Below are positions 10,588-20,878 of a stretch of DNA of 64,000 nt, one piece after another. Every line of letters starts with the position of its first letter. Within the stretch, counting starts at the first letter, position 1. Origin of the DNA: Misgurnus anguillicaudatus (lineage: Eukaryota; Chordata; Actinopteri; Cypriniformes; Cobitidae). Location: NCBI RefSeq assembly GCF_027580225.2, contig NC_073354.2:6176001-6240000 (forward strand), given 5' to 3'. The translations under genes and the position numbers were made by a program. Below the pieces are notes generated by a model. It was not told where the DNA came from, did not search any database, and worked only from the letters and a program-made list of their open reading frames with translations.

Positions 10588-11711
10588 GTTTATATATTTT
10601 TTTATTTTTTATTGTTTTATTAATTTTTTTGTAAATGTAGAGTTTGTTTATTATTCTCACTTTAACAGGTGAAAAAAACAAGTGAGATGGTAAAATCTTT
10701 GTTTTTCATTTAGTTGCAGGGCTCCAAACAAAAAAAATCAATTAAGGAGCCATTGGCTCCTATAGGGGAAAAAAACAGGCGCCAAATAATTTTTTTAAGA
10801 GCCACATAACAATGCACTTACTTTTAGCAGGCATGAAAATGGTCAGGGGTGAAAAGGGTCCTCGAGGGGCGACGTGGCCTCTGATGGGGCCGGGAGGTGG
10901 GGGACTCCCCCAGAATAAATATTATGGCCTCATAAGGGGTAACTTAACTTGTTTATTCTTAAGGCATGTGATTGGCCAAGGACAAAAAATGAGGAAGGAA
11001 CCCAACATCCCCCCACACGCGCAGAAACAAAATGCACACCATAACAAATGCAAAAAATACATTATGACCATTATTTCAATTATTTAATTCTGACGGACAA
11101 TTTAGGTTGTAAATTTAAAATGTAAACATTTGACTAGTAGGTTATCCAAAACCATGTTTAATTAAATGGGTTAATACATGTGGAAAGCTGTAACAAGTAG
11201 CATTCCCTTACCATTTGACATCTGCAATAATTTTATTTTGCCATAATCAGACCATCAGTCACAAGGCCAAACAATTTTAAGTTGGCCTTGGAATAGGGTG
11301 GACCTGAATGCCTACAGTACATGTATTTTAAAATTACTTAATTTTACAATATAGTACTGGTTAAATGAATTGCATTATGGTTTTTGAGTCATGAGTTGAA
11401 TAATTTTCAGCAAAAAAGTGATGTTGGAAAATTAAATAAGAACAAATCAAGAAATTACAAACATATAAATAGAAAAGAACAAATTTACAAATAAAGTAAG
11501 ATCTAACAGTATTGATTAGGTAGAGAAACAGTATCAAATTAATATAGCACTGTTTTCATTCTATAAATTAAATATAATTGATCTTTTTAAAGCTATAAAA
11601 GCGATTTTCCTTTTGTCTTCTGTAGTCTGATTTACATAACGACTCAAACATAAGCTTTTCTTATAAGATGAACTGTCCCTTTAAGAACAGAGAAGCACTG
11701 ATCTTTACACT

Positions 11712-12523
11712 AGCTGCGTTTACATGGACATTTGTAATCCGTTTAAATGATCAATCTGAATAAAAATGCCCCATGTAATCACCTCAATCGGACTAAAAAG
11801 TGGCAATCTGATTAAAAATCTAATCCGCTTGTTAGGGGTGGTTTATACCTTTTATAATCCGCTCAAAAGGACATGTATACACTTGATCGGATGGATAACT
11901 GAAACTGGGACGCTCTGCGCATGTGCCATCTTTTCTTTTTTTAATGGCGGTTGGTAAACCCACTGAAAGGCGAAATTCCGCCACCTACAGGACGGGAGTG
12001 TTGAGCATATTCACACGTGCAATGACGTAGAATTGCCGTAATGACATGTGACGCAAATATTTGAGTTTGTTTTGTTGAAGGAAGTCACAAGAAGTGATTT
12101 GTCTTGTTAATCTTGTTCCTATTATCCTTCCAATTCCCCATAAAGTGATACAAGACAGCCTTGTCCGGTCAGTCCATGATTTATTCTTTGATCCACAAAC
12201 GCGTGTGTTTGGACTCGCTCTTGCGAACGGTCTCTGCAGCACTGCGTGAAGTAAAATACGATTTTTGGGCACACGTGAATGGGTGTTTTTGCTGCTGCTT
12301 TATAATCAGCTGAGGCACAAAGCAAATCTTGAAACAGCGTGAAACTATATTTGTGCAATGTGCGCATGTCAAACGATCAAATCTGATGTAAATCTTGTGT
12401 CATATAAACACGCACATCAATCCGATCACATTATGAAGTGTTCATGTTAACGCTATGATAGGATTTATTAATCGGAAGGATTTTAATCCGATGGAGGCAA
12501 AATGTGTCCATGTAAACGTAGCT
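11712..12523. mobile_element. MITE with AGCTGCGTTTACATGGACA ends (812 bp)
   Basis: The left end AGCTGCGTTTACATGGACA and the right end 'tgtccatgtaaacgtagct' are inverted repeats with one mismatch. A 3-bp ACT duplication flanks it (11709-11711, 12524-12526). Subterminal AATCCGAT/ATCGGATT words also mirror. A 3-bp duplication would fit a Harbinger-like mechanism, but that is only suggestive. Confidence 0.82.
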
Positions 12524-12993
12524 ACTGACACATCTGATCAACTGCTCACTTATAATTGTCTGTTTTTATGAGTATATTTGCAGAGACTGTGGCATTACAA
12601 GATCATTTGTGCATATATCTCCTGTCAAGCCCAAAGAAATCATGTGTTTGCGTGATTTTTAAAACGCACATTGGGCTTGAGTGTATGCACGTATATGCAC
12701 AAAAAAACGCTCCGTTTAGCATCTTTGTCGTTCGAATAGTCTAAAATCCAGGACGTCTTGAAATGTCTTTCGGCACGGTGTTCACTGACTGATGCGGAAA
12801 GATGAATCCCTGTGTCTCTGGCGTTCTCTCCCGCGCTCGTTCTGGCACAGCTGCTGGAGCCTGCTTTTTGTTAGCAGTAGCAGAGCGACGCAATCTCATT
12901 CATTTCAATGGAAACCTGGGCGACTTCCGGCGACACGAGTGAAAGTGACCGTTGGCGACCGTATGCGCGTGTCCAGCGACACGAGAAAGTTAA

Positions 12994-14523
12994 AGGGAAA
13001 CTTCACCCATTTGCATTAAGCTTTGTACCGTTAGAACCCCAGTCATGTTTTTGAATGATCGTGCATCATTCCCTCAGTTTCCCCTGAGAGGGGAGAAATA
13101 CTGATTTCAGTGAGGCACTTCCAAATCGTCATTTTGCGTCATTGAAAGAAGGAAATTCTGTATCTCTATTGAGTGTGAAAGACTACAGACACTCATTCCT
13201 CATTTTTCCAAGGTGAGGGCTATGGGTGGGACCCACTCACGCTTCAGACCAATTACAGATAAGTGGGTGGGACTTACGAAAATATACGAACACAGACGGG
13301 AAAAAACGATCAGCCGCCATCTTTATGCTAAGCTAAGCTAAACAGAAGTTGTGGAGCGAGTCAGACTTCATGTTACAATAACAGTGGAAGTTAATCAATA
13401 TAATATAGAAGAGGGTGATTTCGCAAGCGTGATGCTCTAATCTGCTGTTCATTGCACCTTTATGAACCACAATACAGCAAAGAGCTGAGGCAGATCAGAA
13501 GCCCGAGGAGTAGGCCGGAGCCTGGGCGTCGGCTGGGTAGAGGAGCCCGGGGAAGACGCTGCAACCATCCGCCTCTGCTGTGTAGAGAAGCTTGCCTGTT
13601 CTCTCGCTGTGTGCCCTCTTTCTAACATTTCTGCATCAGATAAGGATATGGACGTTCGTTTGGTAAAGGTTTTTAGGCAAGAGAGCAACTTTGCACGCGT
13701 TTGGACATGTTTATTTCACGGACGCGTTTCGGTTTCCGAGCAAACGCGCTGCGGATTATCTGAGCTTGGACGGACTCGCGCTGTGTGCTTTCGGTGTAAC
13801 ATTTCTGGATCAGATAAGGATATGAACATTTGTTTTGTTAATGTTTCTGGGCGCGTGCTTATTTCAAAGACGTGTTTCGGCTTACGAGCACAAGCTCCAA
13901 GAGCTGAGGCAGCGCGTCTGTGGAGATATTATGTAGGGGACGCGTTTGTGTGCAGGATGCAGGGATAAACGGATGTCTAACTAAAGTAAGTGTTCTATTT
14001 TAAGTGTGTCATTATAACACAGATGTAATTACAGTAAACACGAGACAAAAAGAAAATTGGTAAAACTAAATAAACATTTAAAATGCATACCCTTTTTTAA
14101 CTACTTGAAAAGACATTTGTACTGCAGATCTCAAACCGCACGTTACTGTTTGAATAAGACTTTGCTACACACCAGACCAGAGTGTTATTGTGTGTAACAC
14201 AATGTAACATCACGTTTAAAAGTAAGTCATGATTGGTGTCTGTCAGACACAGTGGTGGGGGCTATTTTCTTTGTTTTACTAACGTGGCATTTATGTACAC
14301 AATATCATATCTGAGGCGTGTTCCGATTAATGGGAGTGGCTTGCAGAGCTGTGCATTGTGGTGCATAGTGGGAGTTGTAGTTTTTCATACAATTGTGCTC
14401 TAAAGTCACATTTTGTCTTTTCTCGGTCAAATAGGCACAAAATTCTACATTTATGTTACATTTTGACTACAAATATGACTCACTTTCCATAAAGATTAAT
14501 GTTCCTATTGGTGAAATGGCCCT
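12994..14523. mobile_element. TTAA-flanked element (1530 bp), long relative of 9184-9508
   Basis: TTAA at 12990-12993 and 14524-14527. Inner ends AGGGAAACTTCACCCATTTG and 'ggtgaaatggccct' are inverted. Its left 150 bp resembles the short MITE at 9184 ('gcgtcattgaaagaaggaa'). The GC-rich middle (13490-13950) contains a duplicated module: 'acatttctg...tcagataaggatatg' occurs at 13625 and 13800. An open frame of 119 codons (13609-13968) spans it but matches nothing I recognise, so coding is doubtful. Confidence 0.85.
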
Positions 14524-15201
14524 TTAAGAAAAGTTTTACTTTATGCAAAGGTCGAGTGACTTTCGGGAGCGACTACCAATGAGAACAAAGCAGTGGAGTT
14601 CACATCATCATTCTCTCGTCAGTTACTGGCGTGGATGGTACTCATTTGTTTATGACAAGCAGATTTAGACACACCTCATTGAAAGAGACGTGCGACACAC
14701 AGCGATAACGTCGCTGGCTGTCTGAACGAGGGGTGACGTTCACACAACGCATCTCATTTCATGAAGTTAACAAAACGAATGAAGCGATAGGCTACTGGTT
14801 ATAAAACATGCACATATAATGCAAATTTAACAATCAAAGGGAGTAAATTTGTATTGTCGCCAATGGCGACCTTGACAGAAATTTCACTCGCACATAAATA
14901 TATTTGGTCGCAAATGCGACCATTTTAGTCGCAGTTTGGAGCCCTGAGTTGCCTAATAATTCTGCACACTAATAGTTGCCTAATAATGGTGTACATAGAA
15001 ATATTCTCTTAAGAAAGGCAAAATTTCACTTTTACTACTTAAATGTTCAGGTTTGAGGGTTTGTTAACATTTTGAATTGACCAAGAGCACTGTAGTTGTA
15101 CAATAACAAAAGTAATCCTCAAAAATACATCTTGGCTAATAATTCTGCACTCCCTGTAGAAGCAATATCAGTTGAGTTACAGAAACTTTTGAAACACTTA
15201 C

Positions 15202-15308
15202 GAATAATCACAGTGCCAAAGGTATTTCTTTCCCTTTCGATCCATTGTATGTGGCAACTTGCAAAACCTTCCTTACAGCATCACCTGGACCATTGCTACC
15301 AAGCGGAT
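15202..15308 (-). CDS. Exon B of a small unrecognised gene
   Basis: The minus-strand exon is bounded by a strong acceptor (TTTTGTTTCAG before 15308) and a perfect donor (GTAAGTG after 15202). Entered in phase 1 from exon A it reads 'DPLGSNGPGDAVRK', then 'VLQVATYNGSKGKEIPLAL' and TGA, nine bases before the donor, so a 3'-UTR intron would follow. A one-base shift near 'ccTTTGGca' would continue the frame, so an ancestral longer protein is possible. The Tc1 foldback inserted 45 bp downstream of the donor. The function is unknown. Confidence 0.42.
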
Positions 15309-15513
15309 CTGAAACAAAATAAATTATAATTTAGCACTTTGCAGGCTGCATTATTCCCATCTTAATCCCACATCACTTATAGCAGACCTCTAAAATGGTA
15401 CACAATGTGTTCAATCTTGGACTTATGAAAAATTATGCAGACAACAGGTAAATACATCTTTAACAGATTTATCTAGTTATTTTACATTTTTTTAAGAATT
15501 ATTCTCAACATAC

Positions 15514-15552
15514 CGAGCCAGACTGAATTTCATGAAACCTTCAAAGATGTTA
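15514..15552 (-). other. Possible 39-nt cassette exon
   Basis: On the minus strand, 'ttttctcctccag' precedes 15552 and a GTATGT donor follows 15514. Only one frame is open (NIFEGFMKFSLAR), and it does not match the phase of exon A; inclusion after exon A would create an early stop. It may be an alternative or poison exon, a UTR exon, or chance. Confidence 0.25.
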
Positions 15553-15630
15553 CTGGAGGAGAAAAGTAATATTACAAATATATTCAAGAGCCACATGCCA
15601 TGCTGTATTTTATACTAACAATATCTATTA

Positions 15631-15724
15631 TATAAGCAGTAACTTGCCTTATACTGCTGCTGCTGCTGCATTGTGTATAGCCTACTGTGCATTTTTAACT
15701 TACATGTATAAGTTACTGCTTATA
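15631..15724. other. 15-bp perfect inverted repeat in the putative intron
   Basis: TATAAGCAGTAACTT at 15631-15645 and its exact complement at 15710-15724 enclose a 64-bp loop containing a (CTG)n run. It could form a hairpin in a transcript from the minus-strand gene. Confidence 0.6.
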
Positions 15725-16243
15725 CAGTATGGTTTACAGATATACTGCAAACATTGTTTACTATTCACAAACATACAGAAACAGCAATACTGTTTCTGTT
15801 ATAAGTACTGCACAGTAGTACTGTACTGACTTCCACAAAGAATAAATAAAAGTAACATTATCAAAGTCCCTGTAGTGTAGATTATTTTCGATGAGAAGCG
15901 AAATAACGTTAAACATTGTAAGTAAACTTGAGTTGCAAGTTCTAATCATTGCAAAAGCGTGTCAACTAAGTTACCACATTTACAAATAACGTCCACACAG
16001 CGGTTATTCATGCTTGTCGTCTGCCCTCGTCTTTGGGAAAACAAAATATTTTTATGTCAGACCAGGTATTGAGTCAGTTAACTTCACAGTTAGCCACTAG
16101 CCAGACCCATAAACAAACACAATCCGACACGTATGATGGAGAAAAGAGTGACTGATCAATTTAACGTTACTTACTTTATGCCATATTAGCTAGGTCATAC
16201 TTTTCAAAGAAAATAAAGAAAGATAAATAATATACACACTTAC

Positions 16244-16301
16244 CTAACGCGGTTTGGATCTCACCGCGTGGAATGTATCTGGAACGTTTCTTCATGCGCA
16301 T
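16244..16301 (-). CDS. First coding exon A of a small unrecognised gene
   Basis: On the minus strand ATG at 16301-16299 (or a second in-frame ATG at 16295-16293) opens a basic N-terminus, MRMKKRSRYIPRGEIQTAL. It ends in phase 1 at a consensus donor G|GTAAGTG (16244/16243). Joined directly to the exon at 15202-15308 it stays open for about 52 codons. The leader is CpG-rich (16260-16322) in an AT-rich neighbourhood, as expected for a housekeeping promoter. I do not recognise the protein. The short length means the reading could be fortuitous, but splice sites, phase and promoter agree. Confidence 0.45.
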
Positions 16302-16305
16302 GCGC
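16295..16305. promoter_or_regulatory. NRF1-type palindrome TGCGCATGCGC
   Basis: A perfect TGCGCATGCGC motif overlaps the proposed start codon, in a GC-rich pocket that also contains 'gcgcgccaat' (16316-16325, with an inverted CCAAT-like word). NRF1 sites of this form are common in vertebrate promoters close to the transcription start. Confidence 0.6.
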
Positions 16306-16329
16306 GGTTCGTCTTGCGCGCCAATTTGT

Positions 16330-17887
16330 TTTAAAAAATATACATCACAACATAAAATATTAGATTATATAAATATATCAAAATAAATATATCCAGTGCT
16401 GAAAACGGACAGTAGTGATACATATAAGCGTTATTAGACGTTTATATTACTCTACTAATTTATAACCTATTTAAGAAAGCATCTGGGAACATTAAATATT
16501 TTAAATTTCAGATAATATAGATAGATTACATAAACGAGATGCTGCACATTTTCGTTATTTTTTAGATACTACTTTAATATTTGTAATTTTTTTATTTCAT
16601 TTACTTTGTTCCTGTAAGTGTTTATAATTTCTTTTTATAATTAAGTCAAGATTCAAAACAGTGATCCACTTTTCCCATAAAAAAAAAAATGTAATTTAAG
16701 GATGTCCCCGTTTTTGGTGTGTTCTCCATAACCCACATAAAAGATGAAAACATTTAAAAAGGTTTTGACCCTGTTTTTAAATTTCTAGACAATAACAAAT
16801 AAGATTTCAAGGATATTTTAATCATTAGGACATGTCCGTACTTGTCATTTGAAAAAGCTGGTCACCTTAATTTAAGGGCAACCTATCCATCACATAAATT
16901 TCATTAAAATTCTTATGCACTTATTGGTTTTCTCCTCTGTGGCTTGATTCTTTCTAGCATCATCTGACCATGTAATGTATATGAATGATTGGAGCATCTT
17001 CCATTCCAACTTACTTTCTCGTTTTTTTCTGTACCATTTCAATCACACAATGTCTCTCTGATTGTCAAAGCTTTTGTACGTAATGTACACAGTTCCCCAA
17101 AAAAACCCTTCCTGGTTCATAGTGTACAGGACAACAGGACTTTGCACAACTGGCTTTAACCTGCATGGGTTATACACACACAGTGGGCTCGGTGACATAA
17201 TCTTCCAAATGTAAAGCCATGCCACATTTTTTGTCTTGTTGTCATTTTCAACACATTGATATTAAAGTGCCAGGCAGTTTCAATATCGAAAATTACCTTT
17301 ATTGCAGTGTGTCATGTAGCTGTCCATCTATGGTGTGCAAACACACAAGTTTCTAAAGTAGGGAGTTGAACCATGTTACATACATTTTCTTTTTGAATCT
17401 CTGACCTGTTGTCTATTTACATATAAAGGCAATACTTTGCATAAGACTACAGTCTTGCACCAAAACCCTGATCTGCCCACAGACCCTTACACTAGTTGGT
17501 GTGTTAACATCATGTCTAAGACACTGTGTTTTAAGCTGTAAGGGCAAGTTTGTGTTGTTTTCACTACCATGAAGATAAATCAAATTCAGAGGATAAAAAC
17601 CCTTTTTTGTTATTTTACTGACGATTGCTTCTCCAATCTAGGTGAGTTCAAGGCAGGATTTGCGAAACATTTGACCCTGAAAGACCCTTTATTTGGACCA
17701 ACAAACATCTCAGAGTGTTCTGAATGTCTAGTTAGCACTAGGCTAACGCATGTAGTTGCAACTATTATTTAATGTTAAGCTCTTGGCCTGGTGCTTACCT
17801 GGAGGTAAATTTTAGAGTCTGTCATTGTTCTTATTACTTGGTTTAAAGATAAATGATGTGCAATGATCTTGTTTTTTTTTATTTTAT
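16330..17887. other. Intergenic, no supported gene
   Basis: AT-rich sequence. A possible acceptor followed by an open stretch lies at 17630-17740 on the plus strand ('tccaatctag' then 'GEFKAGFAKHLTLKD'), but it is isolated and I recognise no family. Otherwise nothing. Confidence 0.4.
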
Positions 17888-18423
17888 TTAACAAGAGCGT
17901 TTTAAGATTACAAGAACCTTCATCAAGTACAAATATCATCAAAGGAAGTTTAGAAAATGCTGGATCTAGGAATGTTTTCTCTTAACAAAACGAGAACCTT
18001 CATCAAGTACTGTAAAAATAACATTAAAAGGATGTTTCAAGAACGTTGTTCTAAGAACGTTTTCTACTAAAAAATTTTCTTAACATTTTGACAACCTTCA
18101 TCAAGTAAAAATAAAATCAACAGGACGTTTTGAGAACGTTGTTCTAAGAAAGTTTTCTCCTAACATTATGATAACCTTCATCGTGTAGAAATAAACTCAA
18201 CATGACGTTTCGAGAACGTCGATTTAAGAACGTTTTCCCGTAACATTATGACAACCTTTATGATTTAGAAATAACCTCAAGAGGACATTCCAAGAACAAT
18301 GTTCTTAGAATGTTTTCCTGTAACATTATGACAACCTTCATCGTTTAGAAATAACCTCAAGAGGACATTCCAAAAACGTTGCTCTAAGAACATTTCCCGT
18401 AACATTATGACAACTTTCATCAT

Positions 18424-20878
18424 CCCAGCCAACATTGACATGTGGGCCCCACGTGGGTCCCATCTGGGCAGCATGGGTTACATGTGGGCATGGGCTTCAC
18501 ATGGGCAATATATATGGGTCCCATGTGGGTTTCCTATGTGGGCCCCATATGGGTTTGCCCATGTGGGATAATAATGTGGGCCCCTCATGGCACCTATGTG
18601 GGCAAAACATTTTTATGCTTGAAATACATCTTTATACATTTACAATCTTAAAATAATAACTTTTGGTTGATTGTCACTTTTAAACAAATAGCAAATAATA
18701 TAACAGATATGATTTGATCCGTATAAAACATTTTAAATAAAAATGCATTATTTTTTACATTTAATTAACATTGATATGTGGGCCCCACATGGGTCCCATA
18801 TGGGCAACATGGGTTTCATGTGGCCATGGGCTTAACATGGGCAATATATATGGGTCCCATGTGGGTTGACTATGTGGGTCCCATGTGGGTTTCCCTATGT
18901 GGCCCCATATAGGTTTGCCCATGTGGGATAATAACGTGGGGCCCTCATGGCACCTATGTGGGCAAAAAAAATTATGCTTGAAATATATCTTTATACATTT
19001 ACAATCTTAAAATAATAACTTTTGGTTGATTGTCACTTTTAAACAAATAGCAGATAATATAACAGATATGATTTGATCAGTATAAAACATTTTAAATAAA
19101 AATGCATTATTTTTTAAATTTAATTAACATTGATATGTGGGCCCCACATGGGTCCCATATGGGCAACATGGGTTTCATGTGGCCATGGGCTTAACATGGG
19201 CAATATATATGGGTCCCATGTGGGTTTCCCTATGTGGGTCCCATATAGGTTTGCCCATGTGGGATAATAACGTGGGGCCCTCATGGCACCTATGTGGGCA
19301 AAACAAATTATGCTTAAAATACATTTTATATACATTTAAACTCTTAAAATTATTACTTTTGGTTTATAGTCACTTTTATACAAAGAGCAAATAATATCAC
19401 AGATAGGATATGATCAGTATAAAACATTTTAAATAAAAATGCATTATTGTTAACATTTATTTGTGATATTTGTAATGTTTACCTGCCAATTATTAATTTA
19501 AATTTGCACAGCTGAGCATGAGTGAAAATAAGAAATGTCAGAAAGTTCATCAGTTTGATAAGTGTGTTAATTAAAGAAATGTTTTAAACATTCTGAAAGG
19601 AGTCTGATTAGTGGAGTCAGGTGTTTCATATAAGGAGACCTTATTACAATCTGCTCACTGCTACGACACATTACGCTTGACAAAGTAGTCCTCCTTCAAA
19701 TGTTTTTAATTGTGATTTTTTTCACATAATATAATATAATATTTTAAATAATCTTTGCTAAAATATGCAGACTTTTAAAATTTCAACTATAAAGATGATA
19801 AACATTTAAACTACAAGAATTTCCGCTCAGGCGCAAGGATACGGTTTCTATCGGAGCAGCAGGAGTCTCTCACAACTGTTACACTTGTAATTTATCCTGA
19901 GTTGTGTTTTTAGAAAATGTAATTCTACGGTACAAGTTCACGGACTGCACAGGGATGAATCAAAGCAAACGTGCAAGGACATTTAATGAGTTTGGCTGTG
20001 GATGCTTTGGAAGTTCTTCATAAAACGTTTGAGCAAAGATTAATTGATGATCAGAAGACCATCTCCAGAAGAGTGAGCAATGTTTGTGTTGTTTTTGAGT
20101 TCAAAGTATTTTAAGAGTTTGACTTCTTTCAATGCTTATTTTAAGTGTTATGTTAAATTGTTAGTCATTACCTGCCTTAGCAGTTTTGAAATGTTCATGA
20201 TTATTTTAGCATTGTATTGTTATAAATTGACAATAAAGTATTTTGATATATTGAACCTTTACAGTTTTTTTATTTGATTTCTCATATTGCACCTCCTTCA
20301 TGTTTTGTGATGTTACAGATGAATGAACTGTTGAATATTTATGCTGAAATCTGATATTTACCGAACTGAAATGATTTGCTTTTATCGGTTTTCAATTTAA
20401 AACAAATATATTATTTAAGTAAATTACACTTAAGCATTAAAAGTATAATTATTTCATAATAAGAGACCAGTCCAGTACCCATTAAAAATCCATTCTGGGC
20501 CCTGATATGTAACGTGGGCTTCATTACGTGGGTGCAATATGGGCCCTATGTGTGTTGCCCACGTGTGCCCCACATAGGCCCCACTCAGTTTCTATATCAA
20601 ATTCATGTGGGCAACCCAGGTGGGGCCACAGTGGAACCCATGGACAAACCCATGTACAGCCCACATTGGAAGCCCATATGGGGCCCATATAGGGCCCACA
20701 TGGGCCCCATGTGTGTTGCCCAGGTGGGCCCCACATAAGCCCCACTCAGTTTCTATATCAAATTCATGTGGGCAACCCAAGTGGGGCCATAGTGGAACCC
20801 ATGGACAAACCCATATAGGGCCCACATAGGAAGCCCATATGGGGCCCACATGGGCCCCACCTTGCAATGTTGGCTGTG
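18424..20878. mobile_element. CCCAGCCAACATTG element with GTGGGC repeats (2455 bp)
   Basis: The left end CCCAGCCAACATTG and the complement of the right end (CACAGCCAACATTG) match at 13 of 14 bases. The flanks join as 'aactttcatcAT' + 'ATgtagaa', and the uninterrupted array elsewhere reads 'aactttcatcatgtagaa' (about 21028-21045). This gives a precise empty site and a 2-bp AT duplication. The left third holds three ~340-360-bp direct repeats starting at 18430, 18769 and 19128. The right end holds two 161-bp repeats (20581, 20742). Both sets are rich in GTGGGCCCCAC and CCCATATGGG palindromic words. The middle (19440-20500) is AT-rich with a possible exon. Confidence 0.88.
19957..20072 (+). CDS. 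Possible captured or transposase exon inside the GTGGGC element
   Basis: An open frame (ATG at 19986) reads MSLAVDALEVLHKTFEQRLI, then 'DDQKTISRR', and stops at a donor-like AGA|GTGAGC at 20072/20073. It is amphipathic and coiled-coil-like. An acceptor-like 'gtgtttttag' precedes it at about 19905. An AATAAA signal lies at 20230. A GC-richer leader (19820-19860) lies upstream. I do not recognise a family; it could be a fragment of a host gene carried by the element, a remnant of the element's own protein, or chance. Confidence 0.3.

Larger units (their letters stand above)
10717..14946. mobile_element. hAT-like element with 5-bp target duplication (4230 bp)
   Basis: Termini are CAGGGCTCCAAAC and GTTTGGAGCCCTG. 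The flanking repeats are AGTTG at 10712-10716 and 14947-14951, again 5 bp. The right subterminal sequence GGTCGCAAATGCGACC plus 'attttagtcgcagt' matches the 4642-6487 element. Removal restores the right arm of the foldback Tc1 (TTAGTTGCCTAATAAT). Two further elements (11712-12523 and 12994-14523) lie inside. No hAT transposase ORF is recognisable; the ORFs at 10812-11087 and 12792-13019 look like chance. Confidence 0.88.
9066..15156. mobile_element. Palindromic (foldback) Tc1-type element, twice interrupted
   Basis: TA at 9064-9065 and 15157-15158 flanks CAGGGAGTGCAGAA and its complement. The arms are 9066-10105 and 10217-15156. Subtracting the nested MITE from the left arm and the nested hAT-like element from the right arm leaves 711 and 705 bp, so the original was a ~1.5-kb near-perfect inverted repeat with a ~110-bp loop. 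Each arm contains the 3' half of the same transposase gene. Its terminal repeats resemble the widespread fish Tc1-like family whose ends contain 'cctaataattctgcactccctg'. Confidence 0.9.

Noticed and set aside
13609..13968. 119-codon plus-strand ORF as a host gene
   Set aside because: It lies wholly inside a TTAA-flanked element, overlaps a minus-strand ORF and has no recognisable domain.
17569..17772. Plus-strand ORF containing GEFKAGFAKHLTLKD as a zinc-finger or transposase exon
   Set aside because: A splice acceptor is possible, but no cysteines or motifs of a known family are present and there are no neighbouring exons.
18435..19394. ORFs rich in GPTWVP/HVGPIW repeats as a structural protein
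   Set aside because: Same cause: tandem GTGGGC words. No start context, splice site or conservation is visible.
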